DNA of 64,000 nucleotides, from NCBI GenBank assembly GCA_014058105.1, contig JACGCM010002684.1, forward strand, positions 930,001 to 994,000. The letters are read 5' to 3'. A program made the translations under genes and the position numbers. The DNA comes from Kingdonia uniflora. Lineage: Eukaryota > Streptophyta > Magnoliopsida > Ranunculales > Circaeasteraceae. Of the stretch, positions 46,924 to 59,979 are shown piece after piece. Position 1 is the stretch's first letter, and every line of letters starts with the position of its first letter. The notes beneath the pieces were generated by a model, which was not told the origin of the DNA, ran no database searches, and saw only the letters and a program-made list of their open reading frames with translations.

Positions 46924-47330
46924 AAATTGGATTCAAAGGAAGAATCAAATTTTTTCAGTCACCAAAGATTCATGTAACTCAAAGAGCATATGACTTATTA
47001 TATCATCCTATAAGAGCACTTCAAATCTTACTAAATGCTAAAGAAATTGTATATCGTTTGATCTAAGTTAGTGTAAACAAGAAACTGTATCTATGATTAT
47101 TACAACACACTAATCAGCTATAAACAAGTAAATCCCTCGCACAATCATGGAGCTTATGTACAAATAGAATGAAGGGACGAGTCCGCATAATTATTGGTTT
47201 CTAATTACTAACAAAAACTTATAACCAATCTACAAAATCATTCATTATAGCTCTAGCTGGCCTGATATTCTCTACACTAACCAATCTCGCATTCAAAGCC
47301 ACATCAAAATGGGTATTTTGGTTAAATTGT

Positions 47331-48892
47331 TAGGTTTTCTTGAAGACCATAAAATGTACCAACAATAGTCCCTCCAACATCTGGAAATGATTTGCAGCCA
47401 GGAACTGGCTTCACCTTGCCCCTTGGATCAACTTCCACAAGGTATTTCAAAAGGTGTCCCCTCATCTCCGACACGTCTTCCGCTGCAAATTGTCTCCAAT
47501 TTGACTCCCCCAATGACCTAACCCTTCTCACATACTCTAAGCTTTTTGGTACTGTAAAAATATCTTCGAGAAATCCCGTGTGTTCTGCCCACAGTGACAT
47601 CCTATAACCATATATATGTGCATACATAGATGGAAAATGGAAATAAGATTACTGTCAGTAAGATATTTAAATATACTTAACCATGGTTAATATTAGAGAT
47701 GCAAACATATTAATGGATAAAAGCTTTTACTTGTCCACACGGATTAGAGATTTTTCTTGACCATGTATGTTGCGGTTGATAAGCACCCATTGCTATCTCA
47801 GTTTCTTTCATACCCTCCATGGAGGGCTGATTAATGTTCATTGAGCCTATTATCACATATTCATCATATCATGCCTTTTGAATGTACGTAGATCATGGAG
47901 CGTCGATTCTTCTTATCAGTGCCAGCATTACCAAATATGTAGAACATTTCATTAACTAATATGACCAATAAATTTGATAAAAACTGCGAGACAATCCACT
48001 TCACTTTAAGAAGAAGAAAAAAAACTAATTTAGATTTATAGCAAATTTAATTTATAGAAGAAAAAAAAGGTAAGATGTGATAACTAACTAAAAAATGTGG
48101 AAAGTACTATGAAATTATATTCTAAAAAGGATAACGTTGGGTTGAGGGATAAAAGGAGATACGTGAGGAGTGTTTGATACAGTAGGAATTCCTTCAAAAG
48201 AAAGCTCGGTACCATCTGGAGCCTTACGATTTTCAAGACAGAAGAAGTTCAAATAGTCTTTTGGCACATATGTATTCTCAAGTCCAACCTCTTCCAAAGC
48301 CTTGTATATTGTCCCGTACATCATTTGCATCGTCTTGTTCTGCAAAATTAGTACTAATATTTGATAAATACAAATAGAAGCTTTTGAAAATAGTTGTGAT
48401 TCCCAAATTAATTGTCGAATGTCGACAAGAAAATAAAAGTTCAAGGGATGGTTACCTGCCAAAAAAGAATCCTTTGTGTAGTTATACTGGTTGGAACACC
48501 CTCTGGCCACATTGGGACGACTACGTACACTGCAAACCTCTCATTTGCTATGATCTTATTAGCAATCTTGAGAGCTATTTCCATCGGTATTAAGTTGTTT
48601 GCACCTATAAATGAAAACATGATTATGATTATGTTTTTAGTAAAAGAAACTTAGAAGATAATAAAACCTGGTATAATTGGGTTATAAATATAACTATTCT
48701 TAAATGTTGAATGTTATTTTATTCACCTAGGTCTTTGTATTGAGTCCAATTATATGATGACCCAAGGAAGTACTGGTTCTCAATGTAAATGAAATGTTGG
48801 GCAGATTGTATGGCCTTTACATATGTTGTATTTATGCTCATATCAATTTGCATATTCTTCCCACAAACTAGATTCTATTTCATAAAATATTA
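47331..48892 (-). pseudogene. Phospholipase D beta/gamma-type C-terminal half, exons with introns
   Basis: Plant PLD beta/gamma cleave membrane phospholipids to phosphatidic acid. Exons on the minus strand: ~48,884-48,730 ([40 protein letters not shown]), 48,606-48,457 ([36 protein letters not shown]), 48,339-48,135 (NKTMQMMYGTIYKALEEVGL, DYLNFFCLENRK), ~47,930-47,730 (MIYVHSKGM, then a frame change, DEYVIIGSMNINQPSMEG, TEIAMGAYQPQHTWSRK) and ~47,615-47,331 (YGYRMSLWAEHTGFLEDI, FPDVGGTIVGTFYGLQENLT, natural stop). The second HKD motif is interrupted: His and Lys remain (HSKG), but bases are lost before the Asp region near 47,880. The C2 domain and first HKD are not found upstream. Splice sites are mostly intact. 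Confidence 0.82.
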
Positions 48893-51800
48893 ATTAGCTA
48901 ATGACCACACATGAAAAATACTTCAAAACAAATTAACCAATGGAGGGCTAAAACTAGTTTGTAATGAGACTATTGTTATGAATTAGGAGTTATAGAAGCT
49001 TTTATATGGGTATCTTGTATAGTGATCTCTCAGATATTATACAGGGTGGCTGAAACTATTACATTCTTTGACTTGATTGCAATGAATATAGTATAAAACA
49101 TGTTCAAAGAGTGTGATCGTGGGTGAGTATTGACTATAATACAGGGGTAGATTATTTTGAAAAGAAGACTAAGGTCATTTGGAGATGCTATCATGTAGCT
49201 CAAGTCATTGAATGTTGCAAGAAGTTTCACAGAAAACATGATATTTCGTGTGTTTTATCATAGGAGTGTTAATTAACAGTCTAGATCAAACTTTATCATG
49301 ACTTTATGCATGTTTCTATATATTGATCAACAACAGAAAAACATATACTATTTAATCTAGTAGAGTAAAAGCACTGAAACTCTGTTACATGGATTAAATA
49401 TCTGTATTGATTAGGAGTGTTAAATAAATTATGGCTTAAGGTAGAATAATAAGTTGCTATAAAGCAAAAAACTAAGGTGTGTACTGAAAAAAATATAGGC
49501 TTGTTTATCATTCAGCTTCATTGGTCTTTTCGCTTTCTGCGTCACTTTATAGTACATCTCCATTTTTTGGGTATTCACTATCATTGTGGTTATCAATTTT
49601 CTTCATTGCTTTCATCCCTGAAAATGTTGTGACATTCTGTCTTCAGAGTTGTTGTTTCGCTTACTGGAAGTTGATTTAGAAACTTCATCACAAGTAATGA
49701 TTACAGAATTATTGTGTTTTGGGAGCTTATCCATTCCCAACTTGCATTCGGAGTCCAGAGCTAATCAAGCCCTTGTTAAAATAGGGTTAAAGAAGACCCC
49801 CAACCAAAATGTAGTTTATGCAAAGACTAAAGACCCACACACATCCCGAAGGTTAATAAAACATGCTTCTTTCCTACAACAGTCGTTTGTTAATTTATTT
49901 GAGGCATAACTTTCCTAAAATTTGCAATACAATGGTCGATGGATGGCTTAGATAAAAAAGAGAGTAAATTGCTAACGCTATTGCATATCTAAATTTATAT
50001 ATTCTTATCTTTAGGTAAAACAAAACGTGAAGCATTTTGACCACATAAGATATCTACTCACAATTTGGTTAAAAACTCTTTTACTTATAGAATAATTTCC
50101 ATAATAAGTAAAGGAATGCTAAGCAGCAGTACCATCCAAGAAAATCCAATTCTCAAACTAATGTCATAAAGTACATACAACTCACCAAGACAAATAGATC
50201 AAAAAGGAAATACTCATAAAGCATCTCAATTCCCAACATATAACACATTACAAATAGTGCATTTATTGGGTCTCATTTCACGAGAAATTCGTGAGGTTTG
50301 AAAAGAATGCAATAATATTTTTGAGTATCTAACTTTTATTCTATATAGCGTTCTAGGATTTCATTACAGCAATACTTCATTTATTTTTATTTTACTTGTA
50401 TAATATTTTAAGACAATGGGATCTTGCTGGGCTTGAAACACCATCTCTTGAGATATTTGATATGTATACTCACATTGTCAAGCGCTCTTCCATTTGAGCT
50501 AAAGATCCTAGTACGAATAAGAACAATATAATCCGCGTGAATTCTTGCTATCATAAGTTTCAAAATATCAAAACATGAATTCATCTAATATAGAAATACA
50601 TACAAAAATGTACCTTAAAGAAACACCAACCAAGCAACAGTCTGAATCTACAACAAATTAATCACTGGTTAAAGCCAATAAGATTGTAAGGTAATAATTT
50701 TAAAATCTATTATGAAATGGAAAATAAAAGGATGATTACACTAAGTACTTAACTTGTACCCAAGATGTTACTGAGAAAGATTATATTAGATTTTCTGACT
50801 GAAGAATCTAAATGCAAACATCAAAAAGTACGATTTTCCATGTAATTCCGTAGTGGCAAAATTTTTCTAGTAATACTTTTGTGATTTTGAAAGAATTAGG
50901 GAATCCAACGTTCAACCTCGTTTTTATAGAAACAAAGATAGGCAACCAAGAAATAAAGGGCAATCATTAAAGAATAAATTATTCAAAGATGAATTTAGAG
51001 GTATCCAACAAAATAAGAAACACATGTTATGTTTTGGGTGTGGGTGTGGGACTCTAGAGAAAAAAAGATTCAAAGAGAGCATCAGAGGATGAATAATAAA
51101 TACTTCAAAAATACATAGAAAACAAATCTTCAACGGACTGATGAATACCATATAGGCTCTTAGTACTAATTCTATTGAATGTAAATGTTCAAATCCATTC
51201 ACTCACATAAGAAGAAATCTCAGCATTATGGAATTTCCTTTTCCATGGTTCTAATATATACAAAACAACCATCATACATGAAATACCATGGAAATTCACA
51301 CGGAACGCAATCATAGGCCATCCGTATCAATAGAATGGTCCTTTTGACAACTGACCATATTCATTGGTATTCCAAATTAAATAAACAGAACAATATTTTC
51401 CCCAACCCAAACTACAATAAATCTTCATCATACTCACCACCAACATTTACTCGAAAATGCAGCAATTGGAAACATAAGAAACTAACAACATTTTGATCAA
51501 AAAAAATGTAAGGAGAAATATTGTACCTTTTAAAAAAGACACTTGGATTGGTATTATCGGATGAGAAATCAATAATATGACCAATTGCTAATGAATTCCA
51601 TCGTGGATTTTACCAATAGCAATTTTTTCCTAAAATTCAAATAGAAAACCCCAAATTTGTATCAATTATCAGCTTTCATCTTCGGAATATTCGCTAAAAT
51701 CTGCAAATAGAACAAAGAAATGATCTTGTAGGAATGGCAGTTCTCATATCTCTAATCTATGAACATAAAAGAAAAAAAAATCAGAATAAAAAAGATTTGC

Positions 51801-54175
51801 ACAAAGATATGGGTGGTGTTCTCAAATCTTTAATGTACGATATGAAAGCTGTAGAGATGACTAAGATCTGAAAGGAGATGTGGATATCCCATCGTCTCAC
51901 CACCACTGAATTTTGAACCAAATAACAACCTTCTCTTCTGACTTATTAGTATTTTTTCTGCTGTAACTAAACAAAGTTATTCCATGTAATCTTAAATGCC
52001 ACGAGTGCAGGGTTAAAATCTGCAATTTCCCTATATAAGGTTGCAAGACAGTCAGGCTAGATTGTCCAATCCAATTTACTATATATCCAAAAGATAAAGA
52101 ATGATGGCGAGATGGGCAAAGTAGCCACGTTAGCAAAAACCAACCACCAAGTACATAGTGAGATTACGATCATCATAAACTCCTCACTCTAATATAATTG
52201 ATAATGCTAGTGAAGTAGTCATTTCAGAAAAGACCAACCACCAACACAACTTATGGTTCACTCATTGCAAACGGGGAAATTTTTTTTTTGAAACATGGCC
52301 TATAATTTATAAAAACTCAAACTTACTTGATCTTGCACACTAAGGAGTTTTCTCATCAAAGCTAGAGATGGCAACACATGCCTGTAGTTAGTTGCAACAT
52401 CTTAGGATCCTTATATATCCAAACATAAAACCGCATCGACAATCAAATATATAAGATCATTGCACATAAAGTACTCAAAATAGAAGTCCTATACAAAATG
52501 CATAAAATTTCTATAAATGCAAACGAATAAATCAAAACCATACAAAGAACATATATTTCTTTCAAAAAAGAAAATAACGTTGATAACCGAGACATACCTT
52601 TTTCCCTTGAATCCCTTTGAAGATATTTTTCAGCTGAAACAGGCTAAAAAAACTTGGATATTATGATCAGGAAAATTTTTATGATAGTTGGAGACGGATT
52701 TACTTCTTCCTACATGAGTGCTGACTTCCAAAAAGTTGTGATCACTGGCCATTAAGACGCGGGTAGCCTGTATCAATGTCTTGTCATGCGGTGAAGCTGG
52801 CAAAAGTGGCAACTTGTATAAAAGTACATGATTGGATTTTCAAAAAATATTCAAATTTCCCAATACCATCTAAAAGAAGGGGCATGAGATTAAATTGTAC
52901 CAATTGGTAGACCTCTGCACTGAACTTGTGCTCCCTCTGCTACTCATTTAGAATATTTAAAAATGTTATTTACACGTGATCATCATTATGTCGTGAATTA
53001 TCTCTCCGGAAACTAAAACCGTGTTACCATGTAAAGATACTTTCTTCTAAGAAAAATCATAAAATTTTGCTAGAAAATAGTTTTATGGAAAATAATTTCA
53101 TGAAAATAGCTCTGAAAACACTAAATCAAAAAATGATAAATAAAAATCAACTCCCCGAGTTTTGAATACCAAGTGGGTTTTCAGGATTATCAATTTTCCT
53201 CATGAACCAAACACTAGGGAATTGGTTTTCAGGAGTATCACTTTTCATTTTTTTGCATTCTCCATAAACCAAAAACAACCTAAATAGTCTAGAAAACTCT
53301 GTTGATGTTTAAAATTTTAGTTTCTAAGGAAGAAACCTTGCCACCATCATTAATCCCAAAAAAATTGTTAAGCCTTGTCATTAATTAGCTTCAGACCTTC
53401 ACGGCATAGGTAAAAATATCCCCAAACATGTGACCTACATATCCATATTCAACATGAAAAACATAAGCATGGCTCCTTCAAACAAGTAAGAAAAATTATT
53501 TGTGAACGTCATAGAGTCAGAAGCAAGTGTTGGTGCACACGTACTCAAATAGAATACATAACCTTTGAGTTACAGATAACTGGAGTTTAAGACTGCTGAA
53601 TTTCGATAGCCCACCAGATTTGTGAGTGTTGGAGATAGATGAAACTGATGAAGCCATCATCAGTGATGGTGAGGTGTTTGATGATCAAAAGGCAGAGTAT
53701 CCAGGGATTGTGATGGATTCGAGGATGACAGTCTTTAAGAGGTGAATCTGTGAGCGAGAATTGGAAACCCTAGAAGGTTGATTTGCAGAGAAGAGAGAAG
53801 GAGGTGTTGGTTGAGGTGAATTGCAAATAATTTCGTAGACTTTCATCTTCCATCGTTGCGCATCATCAGATTGAGAAAGAGGAGATGACGTGCTCTTGGA
53901 GTATTGAAGCGATCAATCCATGAATGTTTGAATTTCTGAGGAAATGATGAAGAAATAGAAGCCGCCGAATCATTTGGCAAATTTAGGCATATTTCGTATG
54001 TACGAAAAGTTATGCGCTGTACTTCCATTAATACCCCTTCTTTCATCACCTAATTACTATTGAGATGCCTATTGTTATCAAGACCGTTGTCATTGTTAAT
54101 AAATAATATTCATGTAAGAAATATTTAACTATAATAAGATATAACAAGTTATTAAACACCTACCAACCTGGAAAT
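48893..54175. other. Long AT-rich stretch, only weak unidentified exon candidates
   Basis: I find no continuous gene here. Two minus-strand blocks look exon-like. 52,812-52,630 (TRVLMASDHNFLEVSTHVGR, SKSVSNYHKNFPDHNIQVF) belongs to no family I recognise. 53,620-54,049 includes a candidate start near 53,660 (MASSVSSISNTHKSGGLS), which resembles a transit-peptide or 5' exon. The missing N-terminal half of the PLD gene might be expected here, but no C2 or HKD motif was found. Confidence 0.35.
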
Positions 54176-54838
54176 AATTTCTTGTATCACTAGTAAAATC
54201 TAGCATACGAACAAGACCTCTTGGTTCTTGTATTGGTGCTTCAAGAGATAGCTATAGAGAGAGACAATTGTTAATAGAAATTTGATACTTTATTAACCAA
54301 AAAAATATAATTAACTCACAAACCTAAGAAAATTATGAATTGTTGATAGGGTTTGAGGTTATATGGCACTGCAATAATGGTCGGATAGGCGAGATTCCTT
54401 GAGGATTAACTAGCCTTGATGTCTATACAAGAATAGTTAGTTATAAGAAACTGACAAAATTTATAAACGTACAAAATACAATTAGATTGCAAACCTGATA
54501 TCCATGCAAGTTGTCTAAAGGGAGTGACATCCTATAATTAGCTATAATTGGTCTTATGGGTGACATTCCATAGGGGTTAAGTTGGCTTGATGTCTACAAA
54601 TAGAGAGTTTAAAATTTTACTATATAATAATTAGACAAAATAATATAATTAAGTTAAAAGCCTAAAATACTTACAAATTGCTTGAAGGCTTTTAGGTCAT
54701 GTAAGCAAGCACAATTCCTTTAATAGACGACATTCCATAAGGATTCACTTTGATTAAGGATGATGAATTTAAATCATAGGAATAACTACCACCATGTAAA
54801 GGTTGACTCATCCATGTGCCCTGATTTATCATTGCAAT
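54176..54838 (-). pseudogene. Unidentified gene with repeated NPYGM exon modules
   Basis: Four small minus-strand exons with splice-like borders. 54,838-54,676: MSQPLHGGSYSYDLNSSS, VNPYGMSSIKGIVLAYMT, then TAA. 54,594-54,497: TSSQLNPYGMSPIRPIIANY, RMSLPLDNLHGYQ. 54,421-54,314: TSRLVNPQGISPIRPL. ~54,259-54,176: LSLEAPIQEPRGLVRMLDFT, SDTRNYFQ with a GTTGGT donor. The second and third exons are clearly copies of one module (TSxxxNPxGxSPIRPx) after the same TAG acceptor. I do not recognise the family. The first exon is also in the left arm at 20,067. Stops in exons 1 and 3 suggest decay. Polarity would allow it to be the 5' part of a gene running toward 49 kb. Confidence 0.45.
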
Positions 54839-55451
54839 TGACTCCTAATTATAGGGGCCTACCCCTCGATCTTACCTAAATCGAGCTATCTCTATGACAG
54901 ATCTATGCATTCTCCACATGACTCCTTAACTCAACATTACCACCTACTCCATGAACTGATGAAAGACGTGGGTCGAGCTCAATCAGTAAAATCTGAACAA
55001 GTCAAAGCCACATGTTTCTCATGAACTCAATAGTTACTCAGCAACTGCCACTAACCACATTGTTCGGAGAACGTGCTGAAGCACGATGAAGAACTGTGGC
55101 GAAGGCCTATATAAAGAAAAAGTTCTAGAAGATGCAAGAACCAAAAAAATACACGATAAATCACCAAGAAAACTATATTTTCTAGATTCTCAAAACTTCC
55201 AACTTCTTATTCACAAGATCAAGCATTTCTAAGTCAAGAGATCACTTGTAATAAGATATCAATCTCAAATAATAAAACACCACTATTACCGAAATCCTCA
55301 GCTCGAGGTCCTGGTTTTTCTACCTATTCATAGGTTTTCCACGCTAAACACCTGTGTCATTTCTTACTTTCTATTTAGATTTTTGTCACAAGTACATTGG
55401 TGTAAGAGCTTATTCCAAGTCACTTCGAGCTTACGGAATTATGCCATTACA
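54839..55451 (+). repeat. Solo LTR (right-arm copy)
   Basis: 613 bp, from TGACTCCTAATTATAGGGGC to GCCATTACA. It has CTATATAAAG at ~55,108 and TTCGAGCTTACGGAATT near the end. It is related to 7,910-8,478 and to the left-arm copy. No internal element sequence is attached. Confidence 0.7.
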
Positions 55452-55661
55452 CTAATTATATGATATAAAAGTTAAGCATTGTATTCAACAAATTTTCAAC
55501 ATGCAAAATAATCTTTCTTTTACCTTAATGTTGTGCATTTGGTTAACATGCCAATTAAGATAACTAGAACTTGCTCCATAAAATCCTTGATTATGCAAAC
55601 CCGTTGATTCATAAGGTAATTGAGGTTTTACAACCTAATACAAAGTCAAGAACATAATTTA

Positions 55662-55685
55662 CTAGTTTACCCGTGGCTCGCCACG
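55662..55685 (-). repeat. Helitron-type 3' terminus (right copy)
   Basis: On minus, hairpin CGTGGC-GA-GCCACG (55,685-55,672), GGTAAA, then CTAG (55,665-55,662) and a flanking T. It mirrors 19,192-19,215. It would close a Helitron whose interior, to higher coordinates, carries the WAK fragment, the SVR1-like exon and the chitinase fragment. Confidence 0.55.
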
Positions 55686-56214
55686 ATGAACAACGTCGAC
55701 GCGCCCTTCGGCGCTATACAATTTTCCATTTAACGCTCCTTCGACGCTATAAACTCATGTACCAAATAGGTTCGCCACGGTTATTGAAATGGCACAAAAA
55801 ATATATATTGAGCGTTTTCACCATTTCAATTGGTATTTGATCACGCTTTCAATCCAAAATAAAACCCTAAGCACTTACAAAAATAGGTGAATGTGTCCAG
55901 TTCTTTTATTCATTTTTCAGTGTAGTCTTGGCCAAATTTAATCCCCAAATCAGTCTCTTTTACTCGTAATACTTGGGTACTCATTAAACTTCCCATTCTC
56001 TGGTTAGGAATAACTAAGTTTACTTGAGTCTTTTAACTCTGTTTGGTCATATAGGTACCATACAGAGCTCCCGCCCCATTCCAATGATAGAGAGTCAACA
56101 TCAAGGAGTATGAACTTCACTCTAAACATAGGAAATTTTACTTCATTGGGTGCCTCCTACATCACACATTACGACATTTGTAGATTTGGCAGGCACAACA
56201 TAGACTTTGGAGAA

Positions 56215-57240
56215 TCATTGTAATCCTCACATTTGTTCACATCTAGTATCCCATCACAAACATAACATACATATCAGGCAATAGTGTATTGCATATTTTA
56301 AAAGTAAAATAGAAAGTAAAAAGAAAAAGATTGAGAATTACAAAATGATTCCGTATTTCGTACCTTGACATCCATTAATGAGATATGGATTCCCTTCATA
56401 ACCGCTGGGGACAATCGCAACGATATCCGTAAGTATTACTCGCACTATAATAGGTAGTATTTTTATACTTGCTTGCAAAAGTCTCAGGATCTTGTAGAAC
56501 TTTTTCACATGTCAAATTTTCTCCTATTGCCCAATCAAGCACCACAGGAACATCTTTGATTTTTTTTTATGAATTTATCGTTCAGTAGATTTAAAACACA
56601 GAATTGGTACTTCGTTTGCTCTGCCATGAAGCCGTAAGTACAGTTACCGAAAGACGTTATATTTGTAATGCTTTTTTCTATTGGACCCACATATGTTTCC
56701 TTCCGAAATTGGGGTCTTGCGATAGCCGATGCCAGAACAATCCGTGTCTGCCTTGACACTGTCTTTGGTTTCGCAGTATAAAATACATCTACCAATGTAA
56801 CTACAATTCCCCACTAACCCACTAATTAATGCGGAAGTATTGTAGCCAACACCATAGAACTCATTTTTTCTATCCGAGAATATATATGGCATTCTACACA
56901 AATTTGTCTCGGTATAATTAATTTTTTTCGGAACATCATAGCAACAGATAGCTGCCTGGTTCGATATATGCACTTCAGTTTGTGAAATACTCACAACCTG
57001 AAGATTTGTGGTGCTTAGGAATGGCCTATATGGGTTGTAAGATTTATCACATTCTATGTTATACGAAGGGTGTATAGAATACTTACTCCCCACACCTAAT
57101 GGGTATAGAATTTTTACGTTTCCGCATGCTGGCTGACACCCTGGCTTTGCTTCTAATGCTGCTGAGGCTGAAGTTAAACATGAGAGGCAGATGAGAAACT
57201 GTAAGAGCATTATTGCTATTTTGTTTCGCTTAAAATACAT
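56215..57240 (-). pseudogene. Wall-associated receptor kinase (WAK) extracellular fragment, right copy
   Basis: This is the better-preserved copy. Signal-peptide-like MLLQFLICLSCLTSASAALE, then the classic GUB_WAK_bind start GCQPACGNVKILYPLGVGSK and YNIECDKSYNPYRPFL, AICCYDVPKKINYTE and SALISGLVGNCSYIGRCIL run openly for 198 codons from 57,240 to 56,644. Then the frame shifts to ITSFGNCTYGFMAEQTKYQF and again to the EGF-like CDCP / GYEGNPYLINGCQ (~56,440-56,365). After a ~120-bp intron, DVNKCED starts at ~56,248. Both frameshifts are shared with the left copy. Transmembrane and kinase parts are missing; the sequence after 56,215 is not WAK. As it stands only a secreted Cys-rich peptide could be made. 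Confidence 0.8.
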
Positions 57241-57801
57241 ATATTAAAAGCTCATACTTAAGGGGTCATATAATAGTATCTCCAAGTTAATGTAAAGCCT
57301 CTATATCACTGATATTTTAGAAGAATTTTAGCCATTCATTCTCTGAATGACGCAACAAAATCTGTCAAACCGGAAAACAATGACATTATAGATTTGTCAT
57401 TCTACTGAGCAGAAGAGTACTATCCAAGTTGTACTGAAGAACATTCAAAGTTCTCAAAAGGGTTAAACTATATAAATTTCCTAGTTGGAAACTGAAAAGA
57501 TTTAGTAGGGCTAGTTGACTGTATGAATATTTTGTGTGTGTTATATCACCCTGTCCAAGCTTTGGGTGAAATTACAATCGCATAATACAACACTCTAACT
57601 TATCTCGTAAGACCTTGAATATATTAGTAATTTAGTCTTGCTAATATTTCCTCTTTTTATTTAGTTGTAACTTGTAATGAGGTAATTTCAATATTCAAGA
57701 AAACGAAAAACTTTCATAAGCATATCGTTGATTACATAAATTTTTTGCATTATCAATGAACATAATTCAATCAATGGTTACCTAAAAAACTAAATTTTTA
57801 C

Positions 57802-58192
57802 CTCCAGCTGCATCAAGAACTTTACTTAACCGCTGCGGCGGATCCCTAAAGTTCTTATTATAAAACCTCCTGGCCGTTTTTGAATACTTGGGCTCCGACG
57901 TCAAAACCGGTTTACTCGGACATACATTCTTCTTCTTCTTCACCGTGGTCATCTTCGTTAAAGTCTTGGCATTCGCCATATCATGTAGTAGCTGAGCAAG
58001 AGGGGTATTCTGCACCTTAAGTTTCCCATCTTCCCCTCTAACAATCCAAGGTATGAAAAGCGGAATCGAAGGAACGGAAACGAAGGAACCTTGGCAGAGA
58101 CTTATGCAATAGAGAACTACGCCTTTGTTAATGTAGCTTTCCTTCTGGTTTATAGAAATGGGCAAACTCCGGAGCTCAATCTCGCTGTCCAT
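57802..58192 (-). pseudogene. Chloroplast-type rRNA pseudouridine synthase (SVR1-like), first-exon fragment
   Basis: The minus frame ends SEPKYSKTARRFYNKNFRDP, PQRLSKVLDAAG, followed by a GTAAAAATTT donor at ~57,801. PPQRLSKVLAAAG is the start of the S4-like RNA-binding region of RsuA-type pseudouridine synthases. In plant SVR1-like proteins it follows a transit peptide and a Lys-rich linker as here (KMTTVKKKKNVCPSKPVL). The family's AAG is DAAG. The following exons (VASRRS... and the catalytic domain) are absent. Instead the intron continues into the WAK-fragment region. The upstream residues up to 58,192 include less certain sequence, since the ATG there may be chance. It is oriented with the putative Helitron. 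Confidence 0.6.
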
Positions 58193-58229
58193 TGTGAACC
58201 ATCGATTAATGGTTGTACAGGTTTAAATT

Positions 58230-58508
<279 letters not shown>

Positions 58509-59492
58509 TATTCAAAAAAAAGATACAATTTGGTTCATTTGGACGATCCGAGTATGGACTTGATTGCGGAACAACTCAATCTTGATTATTCTGAATTTTC
58601 AAATGCCACATTGCGTCTGCCGTAATAAAATGTAAAATGCAGACATCATAAAAGTTACAAATACCAACTGACCAAACCAAACACACCCAACTCAAATATC
58701 AACACTTACTGCATGTTATACTAACATACATTACAACTCTAAAGCATCAAAATTTAAGATAATTAATGCACGAAAACACTGATCAAACAAAATTAAGCAA
58801 AATAAACAGCATAATTCAATTAAATGACACCCCATTATTCGTTCGAGATCAAATTACTTTTGACGTTGTCGACTGATGCATTCTCAGATGTTAAGACACC
58901 ATTATTCCTCACTTGCTGATTATCTAGCATCGAGAATGACGATTAACACACAAAACCCTCACCACCCCAATCTCCAATTCTACAAATTCCCACTAATCAA
59001 CCAAAGGGGTCAAATCAAATCACTAAAGAGTCATCCCCAAACTACAAACAGAGAATAAACCAAATCTGACCCAAACTATATCAAATTGAAAAGCCTGTAA
59101 TCACAGATCATTTCAATATTTGATCTGGCAAGATCGATTCGTTCGCCAACTTTTTGCTTTTGCTTGTGATTCGAAGCTTTATTTTAAAAAGAAATTTAGG
59201 CTATAGTATTTTAAAGAGTCGGGAGAGATGGGTCTTTAGGAGAGATGAAGAGTCGGGAAAGATGGTAAAGATAAAAGAGATGAAGAGTCAGGAGAGATGG
59301 GAGAGTTAAAGTGAGGAAGAACAAGAATTAATACATTTTTATGTGTTATGTCGAAACTACCCCTAAGCCAAAGAGTTAAATAAATATAGGCCGTAGATCA
59401 AGTTCTTTTCCGCAAATCACAGCCCCTCTTTATACTTGAGACAATGGCGAATTTGTCTTTTTGAAAAACACCATTTTCTAATGTATAATAGA
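58509..59492. other. Spacer between chitinase fragment and Helitron junction, no gene seen
   Basis: AT-rich. 58,520-58,623 could be a short exon (YNLVHLDDPSMDLIAEQLNL, DYSEFSNATLRLP, stop) of unknown family. 59,215-59,310 has a GGGAGAGATG-type short tandem repeat. Confidence 0.4.
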
Positions 59493-59520
59493 CTAGGTTA
59501 TGAGCCCGTGCTACGCACGG
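59470..59520 (-). repeat. Helitron 3' terminus abutting a possible Helitron 5' start
   Basis: On minus: hairpin CCGTGC-GTA-GCACGG (59,520-59,506), nine bases, CTAG (59,496-59,493), then TCTATTATACATTAGAAAAT. The first part is a standard Helitron 3' end. The next bases start TC and are A/T-rich, as many plant Helitron 5' ends are. This would make a head-to-tail junction between two Helitrons with no host base between CTAG and TC. Confidence 0.5.
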
Positions 59521-59979
59521 TTGTTTAAGTTCATAATTGTAGATAAATGCCTATCTAAAAAAATGTTAATAGTTTTGAGCACCCCTTAGCCAAAATTTGG
59601 GCCTTGATTTCATTTTTTTTTCTTTTCCCAAACACGTATAGTCACTAAATTAAATGTAGCTAGCTTAACAAAAAAAATTGGGTACTAATAATAGTCACTA
59701 TATATATCTACATATTTAATATTTGTGAAATTATTCAATAAAAAAAAAACATACTTGGGAAACTTTTGAAAGAACGCACCAAACCATGCAGATATTTTTC
59801 TAAAAAGAACCTATAAACCATGCATTAGATAGAGCATGAACTATTTTTGGATTCACATGAATGCAAAGGTCGATGCGAGGCACTTAAAATGTGATAATAG
59901 TTTGAATATGTTGTGATGATGTACTTTTGGGGATCTTAGGTTATGTGGATTTGGTTTAAAGCTTTCTATAGTAACAAAG

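Noticed and set aside
49649..49909. 86-codon plus-strand ORF
   Set aside because: No recognisable motif, no splice or promoter context, and composition like the surrounding AT-rich DNA.
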